Of a stretch of 64,000 bases of DNA, positions 16,817-24,674 are shown piece after piece. The stretch spans positions 1 to 64,000 of the forward strand of contig UQWA01000005.1 of NCBI GenBank assembly GCA_900544685.1, written 5' to 3'. Position 1 is the first letter of the stretch. Each line of letters opens with the position of its first letter. The position numbers and the translations under genes are program-made. Below the pieces are notes generated by a model. It was not told where the DNA came from. It saw only the letters and a program-made list of their open reading frames with translations, and did not search any database. The stretch comes from an uncultured Lachnospiraceae bacterium (GTDB taxonomy: Bacteria > Bacillota > Clostridia > Lachnospirales > Lachnospiraceae).

Positions 16817-17101
16817 TTATAGGTAACAATCTAAGATTGTAGTAACAGCAAAAGCAGTACAGTCTTCCAGGTAACAGAAATGGTTTATTGTGTTTTTTGG
16901 GACGATTCGGATACCGAGTTCTTTCGATTCTTTATCGGATTTTGCTATTTCTACAATGGCGTGGAATGTATCTGAGGATGCATTTGTTTGACACATCCAG
17001 TTACCATCTGTGTCTTGCAACATAGTGCAGGAATACAGTGACTTTTTCAGACGCTTACGCACATAGGGGCGCAGGGAGCTGCTGACTTTGTATGATCTCA
17101 T
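16817..17101 (-). CDS. Hypothetical 94-residue basic protein
   Basis: A small protein with a strongly basic N-terminus (RPYVRKRLKKSLYSC) and an acidic, hydrophobic C-terminus. It has a clear AGGAGG site before ATG at 17101. I do not recognise the family. The sequence CTMLQDTDGNWMC might hold a metal or disulfide. It is upstream of the possible toxin gene, so it might be its partner; only position supports this. Confidence 0.55.
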   Translation of the reverse strand: MRSYKVSSSLRPYVRKRLKKSLYSCTMLQDTDGNWMCQTNASSDTFHAIVEIAKSDKESKELGIRIVPKNTINHFCYLEDCTAFAVTTILDCYL

Positions 17102-17423
17102 TTTGACCTCCTGTTTTCTGTAATATATTCAGATTTAATATGTCATATGGGAAAAAGTATTTTTTGAAGCGTTTATATTTAAAGGTGATATGATTTTACA
17201 AGAGGGAAGAAAAGCACTAAATGAAAAAAGCTTGACAATATTCTCTATATATGATATCTATATTACACCAATGAGACAGGAAGTCTTAAGAATAATGTAA
17301 TTAAATAGCAGTATTTTTTAAATTGCATAGAGTACAAAACAACAGATTGTTTTGTTGTCTAGGCATCCGATAGATGGATGTCTTTTTTGCGTACAAGAAA
17401 TTTATAAATGGGAGGATGTATAG
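17102..17423 (+). promoter_or_regulatory. AT-rich gap with structured leader and terminator
   Basis: No gene is seen here. TTGACA (17232-17237) with TATCTA 17 bases on could start a transcript toward 17424. The leader then has a hairpin CAAAACAA/TTGTTTTG (17335-17354) and a terminator-like hairpin GGCATCC/GGATGTC (17362-17382, one G-U pair) followed by TTTTTT, ending about 36 bases before the next gene. Two hairpins in this order look like an attenuator, but I cannot match a known class. Confidence 0.5.
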
Positions 17424-18187
17424 ATGAAAAATGAATACGATGAAATTTATGGTGAGATGTTAGAAAAGATGATAAATGATGAATATGAAGCTGGAAAAAG
17501 TTTGGATTATATTGTAAAAAAATATGACGAAGATTATATTTCTGAAATGATTTTGAAAATGGTTGATATATCATCGGATACACAGATCCATGACTATAAA
17601 GAACAGCTTGGAAATATTCTTTTTAATGGTCAAAATGAAAAAAGAAAATTTGCGGTTTTATTTTGGGAAAATGGAAGAATGGACTTATAATGTCAGATGC
17701 TTTACGGTATATATGCCTTGATTCATTAATTTATACGGATGATATGCCACGAGATACATTTTTGAAAAAAAGTTTAAGACAAATATACACACGTGGTTGC
17801 CAGGTATATTATGAAGTCATTGTGCTGGTTGCGAATGGACTGGCAAATGGAGCATGGGCCAGATGGAGAACATTATATGAATTATCAATTATGGCAGAAT
17901 TTATTAGTGAGAATGGGGAAAAAGCTGCGAAAAAGTTTTATGAAGCTAATCGCGAAGATCGGAGATATTATGAGTGGGCAAGAACATTGCCATGTTTTAA
18001 AAATTTCAGAAAACAGATAACGTTTCAGGAGATTTATAGACGATGTAACTATGCATGTGAAAATTGGAATGAAGCTTATCGTACAGCCAGTGTAACAATA
18101 CATGCATGTACAAAGGGAACCTTTGAAAGTTTTTCAGGCAATGATGCTGTGGCACGTTTAATTCGTTCAGGAAAGCCGCCAGGATAA
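17424..18187 (+). pseudogene. DUF5677-like gene, frameshifted and truncated
   Basis: Two overlapping frames appear to be one broken gene. The first (17424-17690, with a GGAGG site) ends in KFAVLFWENGRMDL; the other frame from about 17663 continues with KWKNGLIMSDALRYICLD and the stretch GAWARWRTLYELSIMAEFI, which I associate with DUF5677 proteins. A one-base shift near 17665 joins them. The 3' end is also lost: after TIHACTKGTFESF the homology fades and the frame stops at 18187, where it meets another broken gene on the opposite strand. Alternatively these are two genes, a short one and a TTG-started one. Function of the family is unknown; it is often found in defence or mobile contexts. Confidence 0.6.
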
Positions 18188-18521
18188 GTTTTATCTGCCC
18201 AGACTGAGATTTCTGATAGTGGGAATATAGCGTTTCTCGATCCATATATCTGTCTGATAGTTTTCTCAATATATTGCAGGCAGTAGCCGGTTTCATACAT
18301 TTTTTCGATAATCGTTTTGATGGCACGTACATAGCCATCGTCGTAATTTGGATAATGATACACTTTCTGCGTTTCGTTATCCAATATTGCCATTTTATAA
18401 CCTGCGATAAAAAAATCTTCGCAGCCTCTCCACTGAGAATAAATGCCTTTTTCACCGTTAGAAAAACTTTCGTCGAGCAGTTTTTAGCAGCATTTTTTAT
18501 CTCTTCTTCGTTTTTCATCAT
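18182..18521 (-). pseudogene. Broken hypothetical gene, converging on DUF5677 remnant
   Basis: From ATG at 18521 (AGGAGG site) the frame reads MMKNEEEIKNAAK and then shifts. After one missing base in an A run near 18487 the other frame continues sensibly with LLDESFSNGEKGIYSQW and MAILDNETQKVYHYPNYDDGY, down to WADKTYPGG near 18182. Beyond that it fuses with reverse-strand DUF5677 sequence, so the C-terminus is missing. I do not recognise the family. Frameshift plus truncation support a pseudogene. Confidence 0.55.
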
Positions 18522-19177
18522 CAATAACACCTCCTCTGTGAAGGTAGAATAACAGACTTGAAACCGTCTTAAAATATACAGGTTGCTGAATCGGTAGGGT
18601 CAAATTTGTGCAAAAAATCAAAATTTCCATATAAAAAAATCGACTTGTGGAGACTGCACAATTACTAGATTTTTGGGACGTTCCATTTTTTGTCATTTTG
18701 TGTATTTGCGGTTAGTTTTAAAAGTGATAGAATGAAAACATCAAATCAAGTATTAATGATTTTTCATTAATTTTTCTTTTTAAATAAAGGTCTTTATTGT
18801 GTCCCACGCTTCGGGACGGAGTTTCATGTAATAGACGGGAAATGGTTTGTTGCGTATGCGACGGCTATGCCCATTTTTAATTTTATGGCGATTTTATCAC
18901 TTTTTCTGCAGAAAAGTAACCATTTCCCTTACTTTTAGGCTGTGAGTATTACTTTTTGCCGAAAAGTGGCTACTTTTCGGTATATAGTGGCACCACTACG
19001 TTACTTACGATTCCTAAAATGATTACTTTATAAAGTAACCGTTGAAAAGTGACTGGAGTGGTGGGTATGGAAATTGAGGCAAAATCATTAATTTTACAGT
19101 GTAAACAATTAATCACTTTTCATTAATTTTTCGCACAAATAATTAATGAAAAATCATTAATAATACGGAGGGGACTT
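18522..19177. other. Structured AT-rich non-coding region of integrative element
   Basis: About 650 bases with no credible gene. It holds many short palindromes: AATAAAGGTCTTTATT (18783-18798), GTCCC/GGGAC (18801-18817), a perfect CCGAAAAGT/ACTTTTCGG hairpin (18959-18980), TAGTGG/CCACTA (18985-18998) and the 16-base palindrome TTACTTTATAAAGTAA (19023-19038). It also contains the TCATTAAT repeat set described separately. It lies just before the first gene of the element and may be an origin, transfer site or operator cluster. Confidence 0.55.
18752..19161. repeat. TCATTAAT repeat family, three long copies
   Basis: ATTAATGATTTTTCATTAAT at 18752-18771 is present again as its exact reverse complement at 19142-19161. 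A third copy at 19108-19132 matches 18752-18776 at 23 of 25 positions in direct orientation, and a half copy TCATTAATTTT is at 19085-19095. Each long copy can fold as a hairpin. The last copy ends 16 bases before the ATG of the following gene, close to its ribosome site, which suits iterons or operators. Confidence 0.7.
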
Positions 19178-19732
19178 ATGACGAATGAGGAGATTGACAG
19201 ACTGGAGGAGGACCTGATGCATCTGCCACCCTATACGGAAGAGCGGCGGAGAATGCTGCAGGAGGTAGAGCAATACCAGGACCCGGAGAGTTGGATCTAT
19301 CTGCAGGCACAACGAGTTGTAACTGACGTACAGAGACAGGTTCTGTCTGACATTACTATAGGAAGGGCTGACATGATTGAGCAGGCATGCAGGGCTGCAG
19401 CCTGGGACAGCCAATACTATAAAATCTGTATCAGCATACTATACCGACTCCAGATGGGAGAACCGGCTTGGTTGGAGGATGTAATGCTGTGCCAGGCGAT
19501 CTATTCCAGGGAGCGGAAGAATGGGAAGGGAATACACGAAAATTGCCGTAGACTGGGTGTGGAGAACATAGACTGGTTAGGAGCTATAACACGGCTACTG
19601 GGACTGGAGGAGCCTGAGGCGGGAGAGGTCCAGGCGCCTACGCCTAAAGCCCCATGCCAACAGCTGGAGGTGGAAGTCCCGGTGGGAGAGAGTGCAGTGG
19701 TAACCGTGCAGGTAAATGTGCGGACAACATAG
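19178..19732 (+). CDS. Hypothetical protein of integrative element
   Basis: A 184-residue acidic protein with a GGAGGGG ribosome site. The first 50 residues are rich in Glu and Arg and probably helical (EEIDRLEEDLMHLP, EERRRMLQEVEQY). The middle is hydrophobic-helical with Cys and Trp, and the end is a beta-like tail (VEVPVGESAVVTVQVNV) after a Pro-rich linker. No motif or transmembrane segment is visible. It is the first gene after the repeat region and 400 bases from the next gene in the element. I do not recognise it. Confidence 0.65.
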   Translation: MTNEEIDRLEEDLMHLPPYTEERRRMLQEVEQYQDPESWIYLQAQRVVTDVQRQVLSDITIGRADMIEQACRAAAWDSQYYKICISILYRLQMGEPAWLEDVMLCQAIYSRERKNGKGIHENCRRLGVENIDWLGAITRLLGLEEPEAGEVQAPTPKAPCQQLEVEVPVGESAVVTVQVNVRTT

Positions 19733-20132
19733 ATTTTGGAACGGGTGTGCTGGCTGTGGATTGGCTACACGGGAGTCTGCGGATCCGGAAGTTATCCCTG
19801 TGTAACCAGAGGGTGCATGTTCGGAGTGTATCGGAGAATCCGGGAGTGTATCGGGGACGCTGGAGAGCAGCCGAGAATTATCGGCTGGGCGATAACGTAG
19901 AGGAGACGGGAAGTGGTCGCATTGGACCAGGGAGGGCGTAGCCCTAGGGAAAATTAGCGGATCCGGAATGTTCCTGACAGAGAGATGGCAGATCGGTCAA
20001 AAATTCTGTGTTTGAATTACAGATTACAAGAGATGTATTTTTTAAAAGCCTACATATTTTTTTACCGATTTGACCGATTTGCCCTGTAAGTATATATATA
20101 GTTATTATTAATATAGAGGTTATTGTTATATT
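19733..20132. other. Non-coding gap with short repeats
   Basis: An open frame spans part of this gap but has no ribosome site and odd composition. I see a repeated GGAGTGTATCGG near 19817-19855, a CAGCCGA/TCGGCTG hairpin (19868-19887), a 10-base inverted repeat ATCGGTCAAA (19992-20001) and TTTGACCGAT (20069-20078), and tandem CCGATTT units (20065-20080) followed by an AT-rich tract. These may be sites for an element-encoded DNA-binding protein. Confidence 0.5.
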
Positions 20133-21152
20133 ATGAGTAGTATTAGAGGTGTTGGCAGACCTAGAGTCCACAGACCGGAACAGTGGCGGGAAGTCACCCT
20201 CCGGTGGCATCGTGGGGAAATCACGGCGGTGGCGGCTATGAAACTATTTGGTCTGCCCAAATCAACATTCTACAGGTTCCTGGCAGAGGACAATGCTGGA
20301 GCGGACATACTGGAGCTGGGGCTGCTGTGGGATAAAGCCTGCCGGGTAGCGGAACAACAGGAGGCGCTGGAGTCGATCATTGTTTCGACAACAAATTTCT
20401 TCTATAATAAGAAGAAACACGTTCACGGGACAGTTGTAATCCGTCCGGACGCACTTCAGGATCCGGAGCAAAAATACAGCCTGCTGATGTTGCAGCCAGA
20501 CGATTTCAAGGCGGAAATCTGGCGTCCATACACACTGTATCCTGGGAGCGTAGATGACCCGGAAGTACTGCGGCGGATGGACCAATATAAAGCGTTTGCA
20601 TGGATGGGCAGGAGGCGCCGCCCGGTAGAGCGTTATGCAGCGGCGGAGTACCAGGGAAGAATAACTGATTTCTGTACTAAAATGAACCAGTTCGCCGCTA
20701 CAGCTTACCGATCCGTAGGCAGTAGGAAAATTGCAATTCCATTTCCGGGCAAGTTAAAGAATCTGCCAGCACCTGTCCTGGTGGAATCTGTGGAGGTGGT
20801 TCTGCAGGTACAGGAACCGTGGCGGGTGACTCAGAACGTAATCTACCTAAAGGTGTCCTATTGTAATAACACAGAAACGATCTACACGATGTCTGTGGAT
20901 GGTCAATACGGGGCATCTCCATGCAGCGGAGCTGTTATAGAACCGATTTCAACGAGTCTATTTGAGCAGTTCCTGGAATGCGAAGACGACATTCTCCGCC
21001 ATTTCACACAACGTATTCGGAAAATGGCGAACGATCCGTTCTGGTTGCCGGAATGTACCGAAATCACAGAGCAGACAGTGTTCGAACAGAAATTAAACGA
21101 ACGGTCAGATGTGCGCTTGAATCCACGGTTTTTCGAAACATATTACTGGTAA
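20133..21152 (+). CDS. Hypothetical protein with N-terminal resolvase-like HTH
   Basis: A 339-residue protein. Residues 8-50 look like a resolvase-type helix-turn-helix (GRPRVHRPEQWREVTLRW, then ITAVAAMKLFGLPKSTFYRFL), so it probably binds DNA. The remaining 290 residues are unrecognised; they include basic RRRRPVERYAAAEY around residue 170 and a beta-rich centre. There is no relaxase, helicase or nuclease motif. Codon use is richer in G+C than the surrounding accessory DNA. The ribosome site is weak. In its place between the repeat-rich gaps and the excisionase it could be a replication or transposition regulator of the element; not shown. Confidence 0.65.
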   Translation: MSSIRGVGRPRVHRPEQWREVTLRWHRGEITAVAAMKLFGLPKSTFYRFLAEDNAGADILELGLLWDKACRVAEQQEALESIIVSTTNFFYNKKKHVHGTVVIRPDALQDPEQKYSLLMLQPDDFKAEIWRPYTLYPGSVDDPEVLRRMDQYKAFAWMGRRRRPVERYAAAEYQGRITDFCTKMNQFAATAYRSVGSRKIAIPFPGKLKNLPAPVLVESVEVVLQVQEPWRVTQNVIYLKVSYCNNTETIYTMSVDGQYGASPCSGAVIEPISTSLFEQFLECEDDILRHFTQRIRKMANDPFWLPECTEITEQTVFEQKLNERSDVRLNPRFFETYYW

Positions 21153-21169
21153 TAGCAAAAATGCACAAA

Positions 21170-21196
21170 AAGAGCCTACAAAACGGGCTCTTTTTT
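21170..21196 (+). terminator. Rho-independent terminator
   Basis: AAGAGCC (21170-21176) pairs with GGCTCTT (21186-21192), followed by TTTT. It lies 18 bases after the stop of the 339-residue gene. Confidence 0.75.
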
Positions 21197-21298
21197 CTAT
21201 GCCTAGAAATGCCTGGATATGAACAGTTTTGCGCGAATGGTACCAACCTTTTTGGGGGTCCGACTAGCATATTAATAATAAAAAGGGAGGTATCCGAT

Positions 21299-21514
21299 AT
21301 GCAGAATAACGCGGCAGTACAAACAGTACCTCTGCATCTCAAGTACGCGCTCACGCTCAAAGAAGCCGTTCAATATTTTGGAATCGGTGAACGTAAACTG
21401 CAGATGATTGCGGATGAGAACAGAGATACTGGAATTGTTATCTACAACGGGGTCAAACTTCTGTTTAAACGCGAAAAATTTGAACAGTGGTTAGACGATG
21501 TGAATGCAATTTAG
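21299..21514 (+). CDS. xis: Tn916-type excisionase
   Basis: A 71-residue protein of the MerR-like excisionase type: ALTLKEAVQYFGIGERKL is the first helix-turn-helix and KLLFKREKFEQWLDD is the wing and final helix typical of Tn916 Xis. Xis bends DNA at the element ends and steers the integrase toward excision. ATG at 21299 has a GGGAGG site; longer frames upstream overlap the terminator. It precedes the integrase, as in Tn916-like elements. Confidence 0.85.
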   Translation: MQNNAAVQTVPLHLKYALTLKEAVQYFGIGERKLQMIADENRDTGIVIYNGVKLLFKREKFEQWLDDVNAI

Positions 21515-21532
21515 CAGATGCGCTGTAGTGAC

Positions 21533-21578
21533 AAAAGGACACCAGTATGATATGATTACCGTACTGGTGCCCTTTTTA
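21533..21578 (+). terminator. Terminator between xis and int
   Basis: AAAAGGACACCAGTA (21533-21547) pairs with TACTGGTGCCCTTTT (21558-21572) with one wobble, followed by T-rich sequence. It would reduce integrase expression relative to excisionase. Confidence 0.7.
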
Positions 21579-21600
21579 TTTTTTGAAAGGGTATTGATCT

Positions 21601-22802
21601 ATGAAAAATAATAGCATAAAAAGAAGAGACAGTAAAGGAAGAATTTTAAGGAATGGCGAAAGCCAGGCTCCAGACGGCAGATACCGCTACAGCTATTACG
21701 TAGACGGTAAGCAGAAAAATCTTTACAGCTGGAGGTTAGAACTGCATGACAAACTGCCAGCTGGTAGGAGGAAATGCAAATCTCTCAGGGAAATGGAAAA
21801 AGAGTTGCAGTTGCAACAATTCCAGGGGATCCATCAGGAGAATATGACGGTTGTAGAATTAGTGGAACGGTATCTTACTATCCGGGATGTATCACTAAAA
21901 AAACCACACGGGCCAATCATCAGACAGCTCTAAACCTGTTAAAGAAAGAGACATTTGGGCAAAAACAGATCAGCAGCGTTACGATGTCTGAGACAAAGAT
22001 ATTTTTCCTGCAGCTCCAGGAAAAAGGAAAGCGGTTTGTTACTATCCGGTCTATACGTGGGATTCTGCGACCGGCATTTCAGATGGCAGTGGATGATAAC
22101 CTGATTCTAAAGAATCCGATTGATTTTCCATTGTGCTCTGTGGTCGTTAATGACTCTGTCACCAGGGAGGCAATCAGCAAAAAGGACATGATGAGGTTTC
22201 TGCGGTTCGTAGAGCATGATATGCATTTCTCTAGGTATTATGAAGGCTTTTACATATTATTCCATACAGGTATGAGAATTTCAGAATTTTGCGGTCTAAC
22301 AGTGAAAGACATAAATATGAAGGAACGCAAAATTAATATCGACCATCAGCTCATACGATGGTCGGACATGCAGTATGGAATAGAGAGTACCAAGACCAAT
22401 GCCGGAACCAGACAGATCCCTATGACAGAGGATGTATACCAGTGCTTCAAGAAGATCTTGGCAAATCGGAAGGGCAGGAGAGTGGAGCAGGTGATTGATG
22501 GATACAGTGGATTTCTGTATCTGGATAAAAACGGGATGCCGATGGTAGGTATGCACTGGGAAAAATATTTCCAGCATGCGGTAGATAAGTACAACGGGCT
22601 GTTCAAGGTTCCACTGCCGAAGATTACCCCACACGTCTGCAGGCACACCTATTGTTCCAACATGGCACTGGCCGGTATGAATCCGAAAACGCTGCAGTAT
22701 CTCATGGGACATTCTGATATTGGTGTTACCCTGAATACCTACACACATCTGAAGTACGATGATGCCAGGGAAGAAGTCCAGAAAATGACGGAAAACAGCT
22801 AA
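21601..22802 (+). pseudogene. int: Tn916-type tyrosine integrase, frameshifted
   Basis: The gene would encode about 400 residues like Tn916 Int. Residues 1-60 form the arm-binding domain (RRDSKGRILRNGESQ, YSYYVDGKQKNLYSWRLE). The frame is lost at about 21898-21904, where seven As replace the eight needed to go from DVSLKK to TRANHQTALNLLKK. The second frame then carries a complete catalytic domain: RISEFCGLT, TPHVCRHTY with the His-x-x-Arg, LMGHSDIG, and the nucleophile Tyr in NTYTHLKY. The lesion sits in a homopolymer, so it could be a sequencing slip, a reversible phase switch, or inactivation. If real, integration activity needs slippage. Confidence 0.85.
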
Positions 22803-22981
22803 AAAAATGAATCATGTTACGACACTTCAATTTAACATGATTTTTAACATGATTGACGTCAGAGATATACTGAAATACGCAGATGTATGCAGGGATATGT
22901 CAGAAATCGGGTATACCGGGAAAAGCCCATAAATACAGCATAAATCGGCATAACTAATCACAAAGGAGTATAACTAAGAAT
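22803..22981. repeat. TAACATGATT copies, likely element end
   Basis: Just after int, AATCATGTTA (22810-22819) is the exact reverse complement of TAACATGATT, which occurs twice in direct orientation at 22833-22842 and 22845-22854. Such clusters fit arm-type binding sites for Int or Xis at an element end. The 11-mer AATCATGTTAC at 22810-22820 also occurs at 15804-15814. No gene is seen; an AAAGGAG site at the end serves the phosphatase gene. Confidence 0.5.
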
Positions 22982-23446
22982 ATGATAAAAGTACTTTTCA
23001 TCTGCCATGGAAATATCTGCCGTTCTACCCTTGCCGAGAGTGTGTTTACCTACAAGGTATCCGCTCTCGGTCTTGCTGATCAGTTTCTGATCGACAGTGC
23101 GGCGACTAGTACGGAGGAGATCGGGAATCCTCCCCACCGTGGTACGGTAAACAAATTAAGAGAGGTTGGCATTCCATTGGTGCCACACAGAGCCCGTCAA
23201 ATCACCTGGGCAGATTATGACCGGTTTGACTATATTATTGGCATGGATACGGCAAATATTCGAAATCTGAACAGGATGCTGAAGGGGGATCCGGAAGGGA
23301 AGATTTATAAATTTCTTACTTTTGCCGGATCAGGACGGGATATTGCGGATCCGTGGTATACAGGCAATTTTGATGAGACCTATAGAGATGTACTGGAGGG
23401 TTGCGATGGCTTTTTGTCTCACCTGAGAGAAAATGAAATGATATAG
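22982..23446 (+). CDS. Low-molecular-weight protein-tyrosine phosphatase
   Basis: This 154-residue enzyme removes phosphate from protein tyrosine. The P-loop CHGNICRS starts at residue 8 with the nucleophile Cys 8 and Arg 14, and the general-acid loop is DIADPWYTG. Length and motif order are typical. It begins the presumed backbone DNA after the integrative element, with an AAAGGAG site. It is alone rather than beside a tyrosine kinase, so its targets are unknown. A distant relation to arsenate reductase exists, but the CxGNxCR loop and DPW favour phosphatase. Confidence 0.92.
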   Translation: MIKVLFICHGNICRSTLAESVFTYKVSALGLADQFLIDSAATSTEEIGNPPHRGTVNKLREVGIPLVPHRARQITWADYDRFDYIIGMDTANIRNLNRMLKGDPEGKIYKFLTFAGSGRDIADPWYTGNFDETYRDVLEGCDGFLSHLRENEMI

Positions 23447-23619
23447 AAGCATATTGGTATCTGAGAAGATATGAAACAGATCGTTTCGAACTGTTTTGTG
23501 TATAATCGACATCTTCTCTATGAAAAAATTCTTTCGCAAAATGATGTGCTAAAGTATTGCATGATGTTTCACTTTTTGATAAAATGGGAAAAAAGGTTTA
23601 TGAAAGAGAGGAAGTTACA

Positions 23620-24570
23620 ATGAAGAAACTTACAGTTTTAGCAGTAGCAGCTATATTAGCAGCTGTACCTGCAACAGGCGTTTTTGCAGCTGGTGATCTG
23701 ACATTTGCGACAGGCGGATCCTCAGGAACTTATTATGCATTCGGTAGTGTATTGGCTGGAGAAGTAAGCTCCGACACTGACACAACAGTGACAGCAGTAG
23801 AGTCTAATGGTTCAGCAGATAACGTAGACCAGGTAGATGCAGGAGATGCAGATATCGCATTTTGCCAGAGTGATGTTATGGCTTATGCTCATGACGGAAT
23901 CAACCTTTTCGAAGGCGATCCAATCGATTCTTTCTCTACCGTAGCAGCGCTGTATCAGGAACAGGTACAGATCATTACGACCAACCCTGATATCAAGACC
24001 GTTGCAGATCTGAAGGGGAAGAACGTTTCTATCGGTGCTTCCGGTTCAGGTGTATATTTCAACGCAATGGATCTTCTGAATGCATATGGACTGACAGAAG
24101 AAGACATTAACCCTACATATGAATCTTTCGCAGATTCTGCAGACAGCTTAAAAGACGGTAAAATCGATGCAGCATTCATCACAGCAGGTGCTCCTACCAC
24201 CGCAGTTACAGATCTTGGCACGGCTAAGGATGTATATCTGGTAAGCATTGATGATGAACATATGAAGACTCTTCTGGAAGAGTGCCCATACTATACACAG
24301 AACACCATTTCTGCTGACACATACGGTCTGGATGAGGATGTGAATACTGTAGCAGTTGGTGCTGTTGTAATTGCAAGCAATGACGTAGCAGAAGATGATA
24401 TTTATAACTTTGTATCCGCAGTATTCGAGAACACAGATGCCATTGAGACTGCACATGCAAAGGGAGCAGAACTGGATCTGGATTATGCAGCATCCATCAC
24501 TTCTGTACCTTACCACGCAGGAGCTGCAAAATACTTCGAAGAAAAAGGTCTTACTGTAGAGGCAGAATAA
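23620..24570 (+). CDS. TAXI-family TRAP transporter substrate-binding protein
   Basis: The 316-residue extracytoplasmic receptor delivers a small carboxylate or amino acid such as glutamate to the permease that follows. The signal peptide is residues 1-24 ending in GVFAAG; TAXI features are FATGGSSGTYYAFG and VESNGSADNVDQV near the start and GASGSGVYFNAMDLL in the middle. ATG at 23620 has a GAGGAAG site. No lipobox cysteine is present, which is unusual for a Gram-positive receptor. TATAAT at 23501-23506 may be its promoter. A strong terminator separates it from the permease. The exact ligand cannot be read from sequence. Confidence 0.9.
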   Translation: MKKLTVLAVAAILAAVPATGVFAAGDLTFATGGSSGTYYAFGSVLAGEVSSDTDTTVTAVESNGSADNVDQVDAGDADIAFCQSDVMAYAHDGINLFEGDPIDSFSTVAALYQEQVQIITTNPDIKTVADLKGKNVSIGASGSGVYFNAMDLLNAYGLTEEDINPTYESFADSADSLKDGKIDAAFITAGAPTTAVTDLGTAKDVYLVSIDDEHMKTLLEECPYYTQNTISADTYGLDEDVNTVAVGAVVIASNDVAEDDIYNFVSAVFENTDAIETAHAKGAELDLDYAASITSVPYHAGAAKYFEEKGLTVEAE

Positions 24571-24613
24571 GCACGGATGTCCGATACGGGCAGCCAGTGA
24601 ATACAAGAGCAGC

Positions 24614-24651
24614 AGGCTGAGACAGGCTGTACTACCTGTCTCAGCCTTTTT
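24614..24651 (+). terminator. Strong intra-operon terminator
   Basis: AGGCTGAGACAGG (24614-24626) pairs perfectly with CCTGTCTCAGCCT (24635-24647), followed by TTTTT. It lies between the receptor and permease genes and would allow much more receptor than permease. Confidence 0.85.
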
Positions 24652-24674
24652 GGAATAGGAAGGAGGAGAACCAT

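Noticed and set aside
19654..19941. A 95-codon frame between two element genes
   Set aside because: It overlaps the end of the previous gene, lacks a ribosome site, and has Gly/Arg-rich low-complexity content.
20133..21152. Replication initiator assignment for the 339-residue protein
   Set aside because: Only an N-terminal helix-turn-helix is visible; no Rep, helicase or relaxase motif supports a specific call.
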